In this document: positions 36,288 through 46,792 of the stretch, one piece after another
How positions within the stretch are numbered: position 1 is the stretch's first letter
How the letters are laid out: each line of letters opens with the position of its first letter
Position numbers and translations under genes: made by a program
NCBI GenBank assembly: GCA_963525745.1
Contig: CAURMH010000002.1
Coordinates: 1 to 64,000, forward strand
DNA: 64,000 nucleotides
Reading direction: 5' to 3'
Origin: CAURMH01 sp963525745
GTDB taxonomy: Bacteria > Pseudomonadota > Gammaproteobacteria > Enterobacterales > Pasteurellaceae
The notes under the pieces: model-generated
Database searches by the model: none
Seen by the model: only the letters and a program-made list of their open reading frames with translations
What the model was told of the DNA's origin: nothing

Positions 36288-37199
36288 ATGGAGAGCTTTC
36301 CGATCGTTGCGATTGTTTTTATTGTATTAGTCGCCGCAATTTTGTATTCCACGTTAAAAACCGTGCCGCAGGGGTATCACTGGACAATTGAGCGCTTCGG
36401 TCGTTATACCAGAACGCTCACGCCGGGATTGAATTTTGTGTTGCCGTTTGTGGATCGGGTCGGGCGTCGAATCAATATGATGGAGCAAGTTCTGGATATT
36501 CCGTCACAGGAAGTGATTTCTAAAGATAACGCCAACGTCGCTATTGACGCCGTGTGCTTTGTACAGGTGATTGATGCGCGCAGTGCGGCGTATGAAGTGA
36601 ATCATTTGGAACAGGCGATTATCAATTTGACGATGACGAATATTCGTACGGTACTGGGTTCCATGGAGCTTGATGAAATGTTGTCACAACGGGATTCGAT
36701 CAATGGGCGCTTACTTTCTATCGTTGATGAAGCGACCAATCCGTGGGGAGTAAAAGTGACGCGTATTGAAATTCGCGATGTACGCCCGCCGCGCGAGTTG
36801 ATTGATTCGATGAACGCACAAATGAAAGCGGAACGTAACAAACGCGCAGAAATTCTTGAAGCGGAAGGGATTCGTCAAGCTGAAATTTTGCGTGCGGAAG
36901 GGGAAAAACAATCCCGTATTTTAAAAGCCGAAGGCGCGCGCCAGGAAGCCTTCCTACAGGCGGAAGCCCGCGAACGGGCGGCCGAAGCGGAAGCAAAAGC
37001 GACGCAGATGGTTTCCGATGCGATTAGCGGTGGTGATACAAAGGCGATAAACTATTTTATTGCGCAAAAATATACGGAAGCCTTAAAACAAATTGGGGCA
37101 TCGCATAATAGCAAGGTTGTTTTAATGCCGTTGGAAGCCGGTAATTTAATCGGCTCTGTCGCCGGCATTGCCGAATTGTTGAAAAACGATAAAAAATAA
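36288..37199 (+). CDS. qmcA: SPFH/stomatin-like membrane protease-associated protein QmcA
   Basis: This is a stomatin/prohibitin family protein (303 residues) anchored by one N-terminal helix (about residues 5-23), with the SPFH domain starting at [23 protein letters not shown], and a long Ala/Glu-rich coiled coil (about 180-245) that drives oligomerisation. E. coli QmcA forms large assemblies in the inner membrane and interacts with FtsH. nfeD follows, the standard partner (STOPP operon). The ribosome site is AGGAGGTAAAA. It is the first gene of a four-gene unit. Confidence 0.93.
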   Translation: MESFPIVAIVFIVLVAAILYSTLKTVPQGYHWTIERFGRYTRTLTPGLNFVLPFVDRVGRRINMMEQVLDIPSQEVISKDNANVAIDAVCFVQVIDARSAAYEVNHLEQAIINLTMTNIRTVLGSMELDEMLSQRDSINGRLLSIVDEATNPWGVKVTRIEIRDVRPPRELIDSMNAQMKAERNKRAEILEAEGIRQAEILRAEGEKQSRILKAEGARQEAFLQAEARERAAEAEAKATQMVSDAISGGDTKAINYFIAQKYTEALKQIGASHNSKVVLMPLEAGNLIGSVAGIAELLKNDKK

Positions 37200-37211
37200 C
37201 CGATTCGATCG

Positions 37212-37238
37212 AAAGTGCGGTTAAATTGGCCGCACTTT
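37212..37238 (+). other. Inverted uptake-signal hairpin between qmcA and nfeD
   Basis: Arms AAAGTGCGG (37212-37220) and CCGCACTTT (37230-37238) are perfect, with TTAT after them, only 16 bases before the nfeD ATG. It may be a partial terminator lowering expression of the downstream genes. Confidence 0.55.
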
Positions 37239-37254
37239 TTATAAGGAGCGAACA

Positions 37255-37707
37255 ATGACGGAATGGTTTGAAACTTGGACAGTGTGGCATTGGTTGATTT
37301 TAGGGTTCGGTTTATTGATCGCGGAGATCGCCGCGCCGGGGGTTTTTCTCCTGTGGTGGGGATGTGCCGCCATTGTTACGGCGTTATTGAGCCTTTTATT
37401 GCCTACGCTTCCTTTCTCTATGTTGTCGGTTTTTTATGCGATTTTAGCCGTTTTACTGTCTTTTCTGTGGTGGAAATATCAGCATGGTAAAGACAATAAA
37501 GATCAATCGAAAACCACTCTAAATCAGCGTGATCACGCCATGATCGGCAAAAAAGGAACGGTTCGTGAAATATCGGCTAACGGAATCGGACGCGGTTATT
37601 TTGGCGACACCACTTGGCGGATCCAGGGGAAACATCTCGCGGTAAATGATATTGTACAGGTGCAGCGTGTAGAAGGGATTACATTAGTGGTTAAAAAGGT
37701 AATGTAA
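37255..37707 (+). CDS. NfeD family membrane protein
   Basis: This is a short NfeD (150 residues, NfeD1b type) with three hydrophobic helices (about residues 12-70) and a C-terminal OB-fold beta-barrel (about 90-150, beginning IGKKGTVREISANGIGRGYFGDTTWRI). The family partners SPFH proteins such as QmcA and is thought to help organise membrane quality control (E. coli YbbK/YbbJ). Start follows ATAAGGAGCGAACA. Its stop overlaps the next ATG by one base (TAATG). Confidence 0.9.
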   Translation: MTEWFETWTVWHWLILGFGLLIAEIAAPGVFLLWWGCAAIVTALLSLLLPTLPFSMLSVFYAILAVLLSFLWWKYQHGKDNKDQSKTTLNQRDHAMIGKKGTVREISANGIGRGYFGDTTWRIQGKHLAVNDIVQVQRVEGITLVVKKVM

Positions 37708-38321
37708 TGAATCATTTAATTATTTTTGCTCATCCTAATGCACAACATAGTTTTGGTCGGGCGCTTGTGGAGCAAATAAGTCAAATTTCACAACAACTGG
37801 GCGTGCAGGTTCGATTACGTGATCTTTACGCCATGAATTTTGACCCGATTCTTTCTTTTGAGGAATTGCAGGAGGCGAATCAGGGCATAATTCCGCCTGA
37901 CGTTAAACAAGAACATAATTTTATTCTGCAAGCGGATTTAATCACATTGGTTTATCCCCTATGGTGGATGGGGTTTCCGGCGATTTTAAAAGGTTATTTG
38001 GATCGTGTGCTGAGCCATGGTTTCGCTTATAAAACGGAAAACGGTGAATCGCAAGGGCTGCTGCAGAATAAAAAAATGCAACAATTTATTACGCTCGGTA
38101 GTAATGTTGAAAAATATCAACGCCTCGGCGTGGACAAATCTTTAGATCATTGTCTGATTAACGGGCTATTTAATTATTGCGGTATTCAGCAGGTGGATTA
38201 TCAATTATTCGGCGATATTCATCTTATCGATCAGGCTGCGCGTCAAGCTATGCTGTGCGAGGCGGCGGAAAAAACGTATAAAAATCTGACCGCACTTTTG
38301 ACTGAAATTTCAGGAGCGTAA
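37707..38321 (+). CDS. NAD(P)H:quinone oxidoreductase, flavodoxin-like fold
   Basis: This 204-residue protein belongs to the NQO/KefF/MdaB superfamily of FMN- or FAD-binding flavodoxin-like reductases, which carry out two-electron reduction of quinones. The N-terminal strand and loop (LIIFAHPNAQHSFGRAL) and the block LITLVYPLWWMGFPAILKGYLDRVLSHGFAY are diagnostic. The exact substrate is unknown. It is coupled to nfeD (one-base overlap) and followed after four bases by a TorD-like chaperone gene, which is an unusual neighbourhood for this family. Confidence 0.88.
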   Translation: MNHLIIFAHPNAQHSFGRALVEQISQISQQLGVQVRLRDLYAMNFDPILSFEELQEANQGIIPPDVKQEHNFILQADLITLVYPLWWMGFPAILKGYLDRVLSHGFAYKTENGESQGLLQNKKMQQFITLGSNVEKYQRLGVDKSLDHCLINGLFNYCGIQQVDYQLFGDIHLIDQAARQAMLCEAAEKTYKNLTALLTEISGA

Positions 38322-38325
38322 TCTC

Positions 38326-38895
38326 ATGAGCGAAACACAAATCAGCCATTTTTCATTGATCAGCCGCTTATTCGGCAATTTATTCTTTCGTGCGCCGACG
38401 GATCCTATTTTAGCGGGGACATTCGATTGGCTTCGTCAAAAAGGCTTGAATCAAATTTGGGCGCTATCCGCCGACAGCGAAAGCGAGTCCGCGCTGAATT
38501 CTCTTCAGATGAACATCGATCTTAATGTCCTTGAACAGGAATATCAAAAATTATTCGGTTCAGAAGGGAAAGTTCCGACGGCAATTTCCGCGTACGGGAT
38601 TAATCCCGAGGCCTTTATTCATTTTCGCGAAGTCCATAATATGCCGTCGATCGAACCGAGAGAAAGGGCGGAACATTTTGCCTTGCTGCTTCTCACCGCC
38701 TCTTGGCTGGAAGACAACACGGATTCCGCGTCGGCGCAACGAATACTATTCAGTGATTTTCTATTGCCTTGCGCCGCAAGGTTTTTAACGCAAGTAGAAA
38801 CTTATGCCGTTTTGCCTTTTTATCGCGCGCTGGCTTATTTAACCCGGGAAATTCTTGCGGCGACAGCCGATGAATTGGAAGAAGGGGCAGAATAA
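38326..38895 (+). CDS. TorD/DmsD family molybdoenzyme chaperone
   Basis: This all-helical, 189-residue protein fits the TorD-like family of cytoplasmic chaperones that hold molybdoenzyme precursors and their Tat signals until cofactor is inserted. Support: 'NVLEQEYQKLFGSEGKVP' and the E-P-R-E-R-AEHF..LLLLTASWLEDNT region with the spaced aromatic residues of the fold, and length near 190. The client enzyme is not in this window, so the partner is unknown. It ends the qmcA operon. Confidence 0.75.
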   Translation: MSETQISHFSLISRLFGNLFFRAPTDPILAGTFDWLRQKGLNQIWALSADSESESALNSLQMNIDLNVLEQEYQKLFGSEGKVPTAISAYGINPEAFIHFREVHNMPSIEPRERAEHFALLLLTASWLEDNTDSASAQRILFSDFLLPCAARFLTQVETYAVLPFYRALAYLTREILAATADELEEGAE

Positions 38896-38970
38896 GACGC
38901 CCCTTATACGTTTTAATGTTGCCCTTTAGCTTCGCAACAGATGAAAAGTGCGGTCGTTTTTGCCCGTGTT

Positions 38971-39264
38971 TTAGTGATCATCTAATAATGAAAGCGGATG
39001 GCTTTGTTTCCGTAATTCTTCAACTTCATCCAATAACTGCATAATTAGGCTCAGCGCCGGCACACTGGCTTCAAAGTCGCGGCTTAGGCGGTGGGCACGA
39101 CGCACACGCGCCATCTGAAAACCACTAAAAACGGCCTGTTCGGGCGAGCCTTCCACCGAAATGACGCCTTCTTCAATTAACGCCAGTAGCCACTGCCGTT
39201 CGCCGGCGCATATCGTTAACATTTCATTAAAACTTAATTTAATATCAATATCTTGACTCATCAT
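38971..39264 (-). CDS. cbpM: Chaperone modulator CbpM
   Basis: CbpM (97 residues) is a small MerR-like helical protein that binds the J-domain of CbpA and blocks both its DnaK stimulation and DNA binding. Features are an N-terminal 'LSFNEMLTICAGERQWLLALIEEGVI' and the MerR-like 'QMARVRRAHRLSRDFE'. It lies ten bases after cbpA on the same strand, as in E. coli. The first two codons are ATGATG; either could start. Confidence 0.88.
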   Translation of the reverse strand: MMSQDIDIKLSFNEMLTICAGERQWLLALIEEGVISVEGSPEQAVFSGFQMARVRRAHRLSRDFEASVPALSLIMQLLDEVEELRKQSHPLSLLDDH

Positions 39265-39274
39265 TTATTCTCCA

Positions 39275-40225
39275 TTAAGCGTTTTTCGCCGCAAAGTGCG
39301 CCGCCAATTGCTCCCACGCGGCACGATCCGCCTCATTTTCCACGCTCGGCACAACGATTCTGATCTGCAAATATAAATCTCCCGCCTCTTTAGCCGGAAT
39401 CCCTTTTCCTTTTAAACGAATGCTCTTGCCGCTTTGACTGTTGGCGGGCAGGTTAATTTGTAGCCGTCCGGCCACGGTCGACACGACGATTTTTCCGCCT
39501 AACGCCGCTTGCCATGGGAAAACATCAATGGTTTGGCAAACGTCTTTTTTGTTTTTGACGTAAAATTCCGGTTGCTCATGAAAACGAATTTTTAAATATA
39601 AATCGCCGTTTTCGCCGCCGTTTATTCCCGCCAGTCCTTGTCCGGACAAGCGAATTTGTTGTCCTTCCGCAATGCCTTTCGGAATTTTCACATTTAAGGT
39701 TTTATTTTGATAAGCGATTCCGCCATAAGGATCTAATGTCGGCACATTCAGATTCAAAGAACGTTCGGCGCCGTTATATGCCGCCGCAATATCGATACTT
39801 AATTCAGCATGCTGATCTTCGCCTTTCATCGGCCCGGTTTGACGGGGTGATGATTGAGCGCGGCGTCCGAAAGCGGAAAATAAATCTTCAAAATGAAAAT
39901 CACTCTGATCGAACGGCTGCCCATCGCCTTGATTAAATTGATAATGACGAAAGCCGCCCGTATCGCCGTAAGCGTCTCCAAACGGGTTGCCTTGCCGTGC
40001 GCCGCCGAACGGATTGGCGAGCATTTCGTCATATTCGGCGCGTTTTTGGGGATCTTTTAACGTTTCATAGGCTTCGTTGACTTTCGCCGTTTTTTCCACT
40101 GCGTCCGGATCTTTGCTGACATCAGGATGATATTGGCGGACTAATTTTCGATATGCTTTTTTTATTGCATCAAGATCCGCCGTTTTCTCAACGCCTAAAA
40201 TGTCATAATAAGTTTGGTTGGTCAT
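39275..40225 (-). CDS. cbpA: Curved DNA-binding protein CbpA (DnaJ-like co-chaperone)
   Basis: CbpA (316 residues) is a DnaJ-type co-chaperone for DnaK. The N-terminal J-domain has the HPD triad (RQYHPDVSKD), followed by a Gly/Phe/Gln-rich linker (about 75-125) and a DnaJ C-terminal substrate-binding region ('LNVPTLDPYGGIAYQNKTLNVKIPKGIAEGQQIRLSGQG'). There is no zinc finger, which separates it from DnaJ. It is the first gene of the cbpA-cbpM pair. 40226-40420 contains nothing but leader sequence. Confidence 0.93.
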   Translation of the reverse strand: MTNQTYYDILGVEKTADLDAIKKAYRKLVRQYHPDVSKDPDAVEKTAKVNEAYETLKDPQKRAEYDEMLANPFGGARQGNPFGDAYGDTGGFRHYQFNQGDGQPFDQSDFHFEDLFSAFGRRAQSSPRQTGPMKGEDQHAELSIDIAAAYNGAERSLNLNVPTLDPYGGIAYQNKTLNVKIPKGIAEGQQIRLSGQGLAGINGGENGDLYLKIRFHEQPEFYVKNKKDVCQTIDVFPWQAALGGKIVVSTVAGRLQINLPANSQSGKSIRLKGKGIPAKEAGDLYLQIRIVVPSVENEADRAAWEQLAAHFAAKNA

Positions 40226-40420
40226 GATTATCTGTATCCTATCGTTTCTTCTTAAAAATAAATTCGTTTTATTAATATCGTGGCGTGATTGACTTTTTTA
40301 AATGCATTGATGAAATCTTTTGGTTTGTCGTTATAAAGCCGGGCGCACAAAACCGGACAAATGAAGACTTCGCGAATATTGACCGCGCTTGCGTTCAAAA
40401 GAGGCGAAGTACGATCGATT

Positions 40421-41071
40421 TTACGGATGAATCGACGCCAAAAATTCCTTGCGGGTTTCGCGATCCGATAAAAAGACGCCGCCGTAAGCGGAGGTTACCG
40501 TATAACTGTGGGTGTCTTTGATACCGCGCGCTTTTACGCAAAAATGCGTGGCTTTCACGTAAACCGCTACATCGTCGGTTTCTAAAATGGTTTGAAACGC
40601 CGTCAGTAATTGCTCGGTTAAGCGTTCTTGGACTTGTGGACGCTGTGCAAAAAAAGACACGATACGATTAATTTTCGATAAGCCAATCACCCAGTCTTTC
40701 GCATAATAAGCCACCGAAACTGAGCCGTCGATGGTCACGAAATGGTGTTCGCAGGTGCTGGTTAAGGTAATGTCATTGACCTGCACCATTTCGCTGACTT
40801 TCATTTGGTTTTTAATTTTAGTCATTTTAGGAAAGTTTGCATAATCAAGGCCGCTGAAAATTTCATCCACAAACATTTTTGCCAAACGACGAGGCGTTTC
40901 TTCCAAACTATCGTCGCTTAAATCCAGTCCGATCAATTTCATCACTTCACGCATATGCATTTCAATGGCCGAACGGCGCGTATGGGCGCTTTGTTCCGTA
41001 GAAATCATCGGTGTTTCGATACCTTTGGCTTTCAGCGCCTCACGTACATTTATCGCATCTTGTGAAATCAT
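40421..41071 (-). CDS. folE: GTP cyclohydrolase I
   Basis: FolE (216 residues) turns GTP into dihydroneopterin triphosphate, the first step of folate synthesis. The zinc-binding and catalytic residues are present: TSTCEHHFV and [12 protein letters not shown]. '[18 protein letters not shown]' near residue 60 is also typical. It is slightly shorter than the E. coli protein at the N-terminus. It appears monocistronic. Confidence 0.96.
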   Translation of the reverse strand: MISQDAINVREALKAKGIETPMISTEQSAHTRRSAIEMHMREVMKLIGLDLSDDSLEETPRRLAKMFVDEIFSGLDYANFPKMTKIKNQMKVSEMVQVNDITLTSTCEHHFVTIDGSVSVAYYAKDWVIGLSKINRIVSFFAQRPQVQERLTEQLLTAFQTILETDDVAVYVKATHFCVKARGIKDTHSYTVTSAYGGVFLSDRETRKEFLASIHP

Positions 41072-41220
41072 GTCGGTTGTCCTTTCCTATAAACTAAAGG
41101 GGCATTTTAGCAAAATCTTGATGGTCGGTTAAGAATAAAATGCACCGATAATCGTGGCTATTATTGTCGTGATGACAGCCGTCATCCAATGTCACGTGAT
41201 ATTAAAATCCACGCAGAACC

Positions 41221-41293
41221 GACCGCACTTTTCCGCCCGTAAAATAAAAAATGCAATGCGGTTTTTCACATTGCATTGATTTTATTAAATTTA
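41221..41293 (-). terminator. Terminator of yedF, member of a repeated 70-bp element
   Basis: Arms AATGCAATG (41250-41258) and CATTGCATT (41269-41277) form the stem; on the minus strand TTTTTTATTTTA follows. The whole stretch including the uptake signal at 41221 reappears in the opposite orientation at 45061-45135. Confidence 0.85.
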
Positions 41294-41301
41294 ATGTGTT
41301 T

Positions 41302-41571
41302 TTAACGTTGAATTAAATAGCGCAATTTCGTTCCGTCTTGTTCGACACTCAATAAAGTATAGCCGTGATTTTTCGTATCGACGGGAATATTATTAATTGA
41401 CTGTGCGCAATCGCTTAGTAATTCTAAAATCTCGCCTTTTTTTAATTCAGGCATGGTCTCCAACATAACGATGGCAGGATAAGGACAAGGTTCGCCCAGT
41501 GTGTCGAGCGTATAATCCGGCGTAATCTCTTTAGGATCTTTGTCTAATTTTTGAATAACGGTAAAAGCCAT
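41302..41571 (-). CDS. yedF: TusA-like sulfurtransferase family protein YedF
   Basis: YedF is a small TusA-fold protein (89 residues). The CPxP motif carrying the sulfur/selenium-accepting cysteine is present (LGEPCPYPAIVMLE), and a second cysteine lies in LLSDCAQSINN. In E. coli yedF sits behind yedE, as here; together they are linked with sulfur or selenium compound uptake. The gene lies 39 bases after yedE and ends at a strong terminator. Confidence 0.92.
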   Translation of the reverse strand: MAFTVIQKLDKDPKEITPDYTLDTLGEPCPYPAIVMLETMPELKKGEILELLSDCAQSINNIPVDTKNHGYTLLSVEQDGTKLRYLIQR

Positions 41572-41610
41572 AGGATTTTCCTTTTTAAATAAGTGAATGA
41601 ATGTCGTGCA

Positions 41611-42819
41611 TTATGCCGTTTGGGTGGCAATTTTCGCTTTCGCTTTGGTTAAAAAACGTTTTTCCCACCAAACGACAGCGATTAAACAGAAGAATAATAA
41701 GCCGTAATTGACCAATAATCCGCCTACGGTGCCGAATTCTTTTAAAAGATTCAGTTTTTCATAATCAAGCGCAAGTGCGGGGGCAATATCGTCCCAAACG
41801 TAAGCCAGGAAAGTGGAGCCGGCAACGTTACCGACACCGACCCACATAAAATGAACCTGTCCTTCCATTGAGCGATACATCCAGCCCGTTTCGCAGCCGC
41901 CGGCCAAAACAATCCCGAAGCCGAATAACAGGCCGCCGATAATGGCGTTTGGTCCTGCCCACATAATTTTAGCGGGAACGCCTAATTGAATGTATGAAAA
42001 CACCCCGATGGTGCCGACGATAATGCCGAAAATGATTGCTTTGGCCATATAAGCCCGACCGGTGACCCACAAATCGCGAAAGGCGGAAGTAAAGCAAATT
42101 TGTGCCCGTTCAATTAATAAACCGAAAGCTAACCCGCAAAGCATGGCAAAGCCAAGCTTGATGGACGATTGCATAACATATAACGACGCAATAAAGTAGG
42201 CAAAGAAAACTGCCATACCAATCCGAAAACGACGACGAGCCTGCTTCGGATCCGTTTCGGTGAGTTTTGCCGCACCTTTTTTCAGCGTTAATTTAACGCG
42301 AAACATCGGTAATAAAGTAACTTTTACGCCGAAATACGTGCCGACCGCCGTGGCGAGGGTAAAAAACCAAGCATGCACGGAAAATTGAGGAATACCGGTA
42401 AATAATGACGCCAAGTTACAGCCCATGGCCAAACGCGCGCCGAAGCCCGCCAAGGCGCCGCCGATAAGCGCCTGAACAATACGACGCTTGTGTGGTTGAT
42501 TACGCCATTTTACGTTATTGGCCCAAAGAGCGGCAGAAATACAACCGGCGAACATGCCTAAAATCATCACGCCGTCGATGCGCGTAAACACCGTGCCGTT
42601 CATACCGATAATTTTATAGTAGCTCCAATCGCTCACGTTCACCCCCAAGGCTTGCAGCGCATGGCCGCCCCATCGGGTAAATTCGCCCGTTACCGCCCAA
42701 TAGGTTCCCGTCACGCCGAAATAATAAGCAGAAATGAGCCCCGCTGCGATAACCGCTGCGACCGGGTTCCAATATTTAATGAGATAGTTTTGTTTAAAAT
42801 TTTGCCAAATCTCTCGCAT
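41611..42819 (-). CDS. yedE: YeeE/YedE family sulfur/selenium compound transporter
   Basis: This polytopic inner-membrane protein (402 residues, about ten helices) belongs to the YeeE/YedE (TsuA-related) family that imports thiosulfate-like or selenium compounds. Two internal repeats each carry a conserved cysteine in a pore motif: GARLAMGCNLASLFTG and VLAGGCETGWMYRS. YedE is its closest match because of length and the adjoining yedF. The substrate is not proven. Confidence 0.9.
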   Translation of the reverse strand: MREIWQNFKQNYLIKYWNPVAAVIAAGLISAYYFGVTGTYWAVTGEFTRWGGHALQALGVNVSDWSYYKIIGMNGTVFTRIDGVMILGMFAGCISAALWANNVKWRNQPHKRRIVQALIGGALAGFGARLAMGCNLASLFTGIPQFSVHAWFFTLATAVGTYFGVKVTLLPMFRVKLTLKKGAAKLTETDPKQARRRFRIGMAVFFAYFIASLYVMQSSIKLGFAMLCGLAFGLLIERAQICFTSAFRDLWVTGRAYMAKAIIFGIIVGTIGVFSYIQLGVPAKIMWAGPNAIIGGLLFGFGIVLAGGCETGWMYRSMEGQVHFMWVGVGNVAGSTFLAYVWDDIAPALALDYEKLNLLKEFGTVGGLLVNYGLLFFCLIAVVWWEKRFLTKAKAKIATQTA

Positions 42820-42975
42820 AATTCACCTTAACTAAGAATAAATATACACATCAATTGAATTGATGAACGGATTTGCAAGAAAGGTATAAATGAAGGGGAT
42901 AAAAACCGACGAATTCATTTCCTATACACAACACTTGCGATATAGACAAAGAAGCTTGTCGGCGCCTATCTTACC

Positions 42976-43015
42976 GAAAAAAAAACGTCCTGTATAGAAA
43001 AATCTCAGGCCGTTT
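42976..43015 (-). terminator. Terminator downstream of moeB
   Basis: On the minus strand AACGGCCTG (43014-43006) pairs with CAGGACGTT (42992-42984) with one bulge/mismatch, followed by nine T. The rest of the gap to yedE holds only yedE leader sequence. Confidence 0.75.
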
Positions 43016-43024
43016 TATACTCAA

Positions 43025-43765
43025 TTAAGGACGGAACGATTCGGCGTCGGGTAGTTTAATTTCGCGTACGGACATAGTCATTCCGTCGATCATTAATAGT
43101 CGCCCGCATAAATTCGTGCCGATTTTTAACCGCACTTTAATCGCCTCCAGCGCTTGAATCGCACCGACGATACCGACAATCGGCGCCAACACGCCCGCTT
43201 CGACACAGCTTAACGCATTGGCGCCGAATAATTGACTGAGCGAACGATAAGCGGGCGTATGCGGCGCGTAAGTAAACACCGAAACTTGCCCTTCCATTCG
43301 AATCGCCGCGCCGGAAACCAATGGCACGTTGGCATTTTCGCAACAGCGATCAAGTTGATTACGCGTATCGACGTTATCGGTGCAATCCAAAACCACATCA
43401 AAGTGCGGTATGATTTCAGCGAGTTCCGCCTCGTTTAATTTTCGATTTATCGTTTCAATATCGGCGTGCGGATTCAGTTTGAGCAAACTCGACTTTGCGG
43501 ATTCCACCTTTGGCATGCCCAAACGGCTATCGTCGTGCAAAACCTGCCGCTGCAAATTTGACAGTGAAACCGTGTCGAAATCCAACAGCGTCAAATGCCC
43601 GACGCCGGCGACGGCTAAATATTGACTCGCCGCACAGCCCAATCCGCCCAAACCGACAATCAACATACGCGTCTCTTTCAGTTTTTCTTGTCCGTCAAAA
43701 TCAATGGCACGCATAATAATTTGGCGGTTATAGCGCAGCGCTTCCTGATAACTTAACTCGGTCAT
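43025..43765 (-). CDS. moeB: Molybdopterin-synthase adenylyltransferase, zinc cysteines absent
   Basis: MoeB (246 residues) adenylates the C-terminus of MoaD so it can receive sulfur for molybdopterin. The nucleotide-binding Rossmann motif is LIVGLGGLGCAASQYLA and 'LLDFDTVSLSNLQRQVLH' carries the conserved Asp and Arg. In E. coli MoeB four cysteines (a CYRC pair and a C-terminal CEVC) hold zinc; here the first pair reads AYRS and the C-terminus ends without cysteines, so the zinc site is missing. The remaining active-site region including 'SCVEAGVLAP' is kept. It lies two bases after moeA. Confidence 0.92.
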   Translation of the reverse strand: MTELSYQEALRYNRQIIMRAIDFDGQEKLKETRMLIVGLGGLGCAASQYLAVAGVGHLTLLDFDTVSLSNLQRQVLHDDSRLGMPKVESAKSSLLKLNPHADIETINRKLNEAELAEIIPHFDVVLDCTDNVDTRNQLDRCCENANVPLVSGAAIRMEGQVSVFTYAPHTPAYRSLSQLFGANALSCVEAGVLAPIVGIVGAIQALEAIKVRLKIGTNLCGRLLMIDGMTMSVREIKLPDAESFRP

Positions 43766-43767
43766 AC

Positions 43768-44982
43768 TTATTCCAATATCGCATCGAAAGGTTCAATCGT
43801 CACGCTTTCGCCCGCAGCAACATTGCCTCGTTCCTGTTCCAACACAATAAAACAATTGCTTTTTACAAAAGCGCTAAACAAATGGGAGCCCTGAAAACCG
43901 ACGGGATAAACTTCAATTTGTCCGTTATCGTTGATTGAATAAAAGCCGCGCTGAAAATCCAATCGACCGGGCGATTTTTTCAACGATTCAGTGGCGATCG
44001 CTTTTAAGTGCGGTTGTTTTTTCGGGTGTTTTTGCCCCTGCAATTTGGCAATTAACGGTCGCACCAATTGATAAAAAGTCACCAACGCCGAAACCGGATT
44101 GCCCGGTAGGCCGCAAAACCAGGCATTCGGCAACCGCCCGAAAGCAAAAGGTTTACCCGGCTTAATGGCAATTTTCCAAAAATTAATCTGCCCGATTTTT
44201 TCTAACACGGTTTTCGTAAAATCCGCTTCGCCGACTGACACCCCACCGCTGGTAATCACCAAATCTGCCTGCGTCTGCGCACTTAAAAACGTCTGTTCAA
44301 ACGCGGCTTCATCGTCCGGCAAAATACCGAAATCCAACACCTCACAATGCAATTTTTCCAACATTAATTTGACGCAAAAACGATTCGTATCATAAATTTG
44401 CCCCGCCTGTAACGGCTGACCGACCGGCACCAATTCATCGCCGGTGGAAAGCACGGCGACCTTTAAACGCGGATAAACATTCACGTCGGCGATTCCCAAC
44501 GAAGCAAGCAACGGCAGCGAAACTGCATTTAATACATCGCCCTGTTGCAGCACGACATCGCCTTTTTTAACATCTTCACCGCAACGACGAATATTTTGAC
44601 CGGCTTTCGGCTGCGCCGAAAAAGTGACACTGCCGTCCTCATTGAGCGTCACGTCCTCTTGCATCACAACCGCATCAGCCCCCTTCGGCAGCATGGCGCC
44701 GGTCATTATTCTGATCGTGCTTTGCGCCGGCCATTTACCTTGAAACGGATTGCCGGCAAAGGATTTGCCAGCCACAGGCAGCGTCAACGTTTGCGCCAAA
44801 TCCGCCGAACGCACGGCATACCCGTCCATCGCTGAATTATCAAAAGAGGGCACATTAAGCGGCGAAAGCACCGCTTGCGCACAAATCCGCCCCTGCGCCT
44901 GTGCGATGGAAAGCGTTTCCAGTTGCGTCGGGAACGAAAGCGCTGCCAACATTTTATTTAATGCGTCATCAAGTTTTAGCAT
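43768..44982 (-). CDS. moeA: Molybdopterin molybdenumtransferase
   Basis: MoeA (404 residues) inserts molybdate into adenylated molybdopterin. Typical blocks are 'VPSFDNSAMDGYAVR', 'RIMTGAMLPKGADAVVMQED', 'VLSTGDELV' and 'VITSGGVSVGEADFTK', and the late 'WFCGLPGNPVSALVTFYQLV'. I choose the ATG at 44982 preceded by AAGGCAGG; a TTG six bases upstream is less likely. It is the first gene of moeA-moeB. Confidence 0.95.
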   Translation of the reverse strand: MLKLDDALNKMLAALSFPTQLETLSIAQAQGRICAQAVLSPLNVPSFDNSAMDGYAVRSADLAQTLTLPVAGKSFAGNPFQGKWPAQSTIRIMTGAMLPKGADAVVMQEDVTLNEDGSVTFSAQPKAGQNIRRCGEDVKKGDVVLQQGDVLNAVSLPLLASLGIADVNVYPRLKVAVLSTGDELVPVGQPLQAGQIYDTNRFCVKLMLEKLHCEVLDFGILPDDEAAFEQTFLSAQTQADLVITSGGVSVGEADFTKTVLEKIGQINFWKIAIKPGKPFAFGRLPNAWFCGLPGNPVSALVTFYQLVRPLIAKLQGQKHPKKQPHLKAIATESLKKSPGRLDFQRGFYSINDNGQIEVYPVGFQGSHLFSAFVKSNCFIVLEQERGNVAAGESVTIEPFDAILE

Positions 44983-45060
44983 AATCAACCTGCCTTAAAA
45001 AATGAAAAAGAACACCCCATTTTATACCGAAAGGGCGTGTAACTGAAGTTTTCATCGGTG

Positions 45061-45135
45061 TAAATTTAATAAAATCAATGCAATGTGGAAAACGGCATTG
45101 CATTTTTTGTTTTGATTGAAGGGAAAAGTGCGGTT
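45061..45135 (+). repeat. Second copy of the terminator-type 70-bp element
   Basis: AATGCAATG (45077-45085) and CATTGCATT (45096-45104) with T-rich tail and a following uptake signal reproduce the yedF terminator at 41221-41293 in the opposite orientation. It faces away from moeA and has no gene upstream on its strand. The 424-base gap 44983-45406 otherwise holds the moeA promoter region and a palindrome. Confidence 0.75.
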
Positions 45136-45235
45136 GATTTTTGGGGAGTTTTTGCGATGCATTTATCAATGCGCGAAAGGGGGATTAAGATGGTTTCTGA
45201 CCCCGTTATAAAGAGAGTTAAGTTTTAGTCAATAG

Positions 45236-45286
45236 AAAGCTGAAATAACAACTACTTCGACAAATTATGAGCGTCATTTCAGCTTT
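45236..45286. repeat. Palindromic intergenic repeat, second copy
   Basis: AAAGCTGAAATAAC (45236-45249) and GTCATTTCAGCTTT (45273-45286) pair at 13 of 14 positions around a 23-base loop containing CTTCGACAA, matching the element at 8790-8834. Confidence 0.7.
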
Positions 45287-45406
45287 GTCACTACCTTATA
45301 AATAAGTTAAATAATTTTATTTTGGCGCTTATTAATTTTTCCCTCTATATTTCGGTGTACTTAAGCATTAAACGATAAAAATCGAATGTAATGTTGATTT
45401 TTCGCA

Positions 45407-46792
<1,386 letters not shown>

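Noticed and set aside
37707..38321. KefF, the ancillary protein of the Kef antiporter
   Set aside because: Only superfamily similarity is visible, the gene is 31 kb from the kef gene, and it is coupled to nfeD instead.
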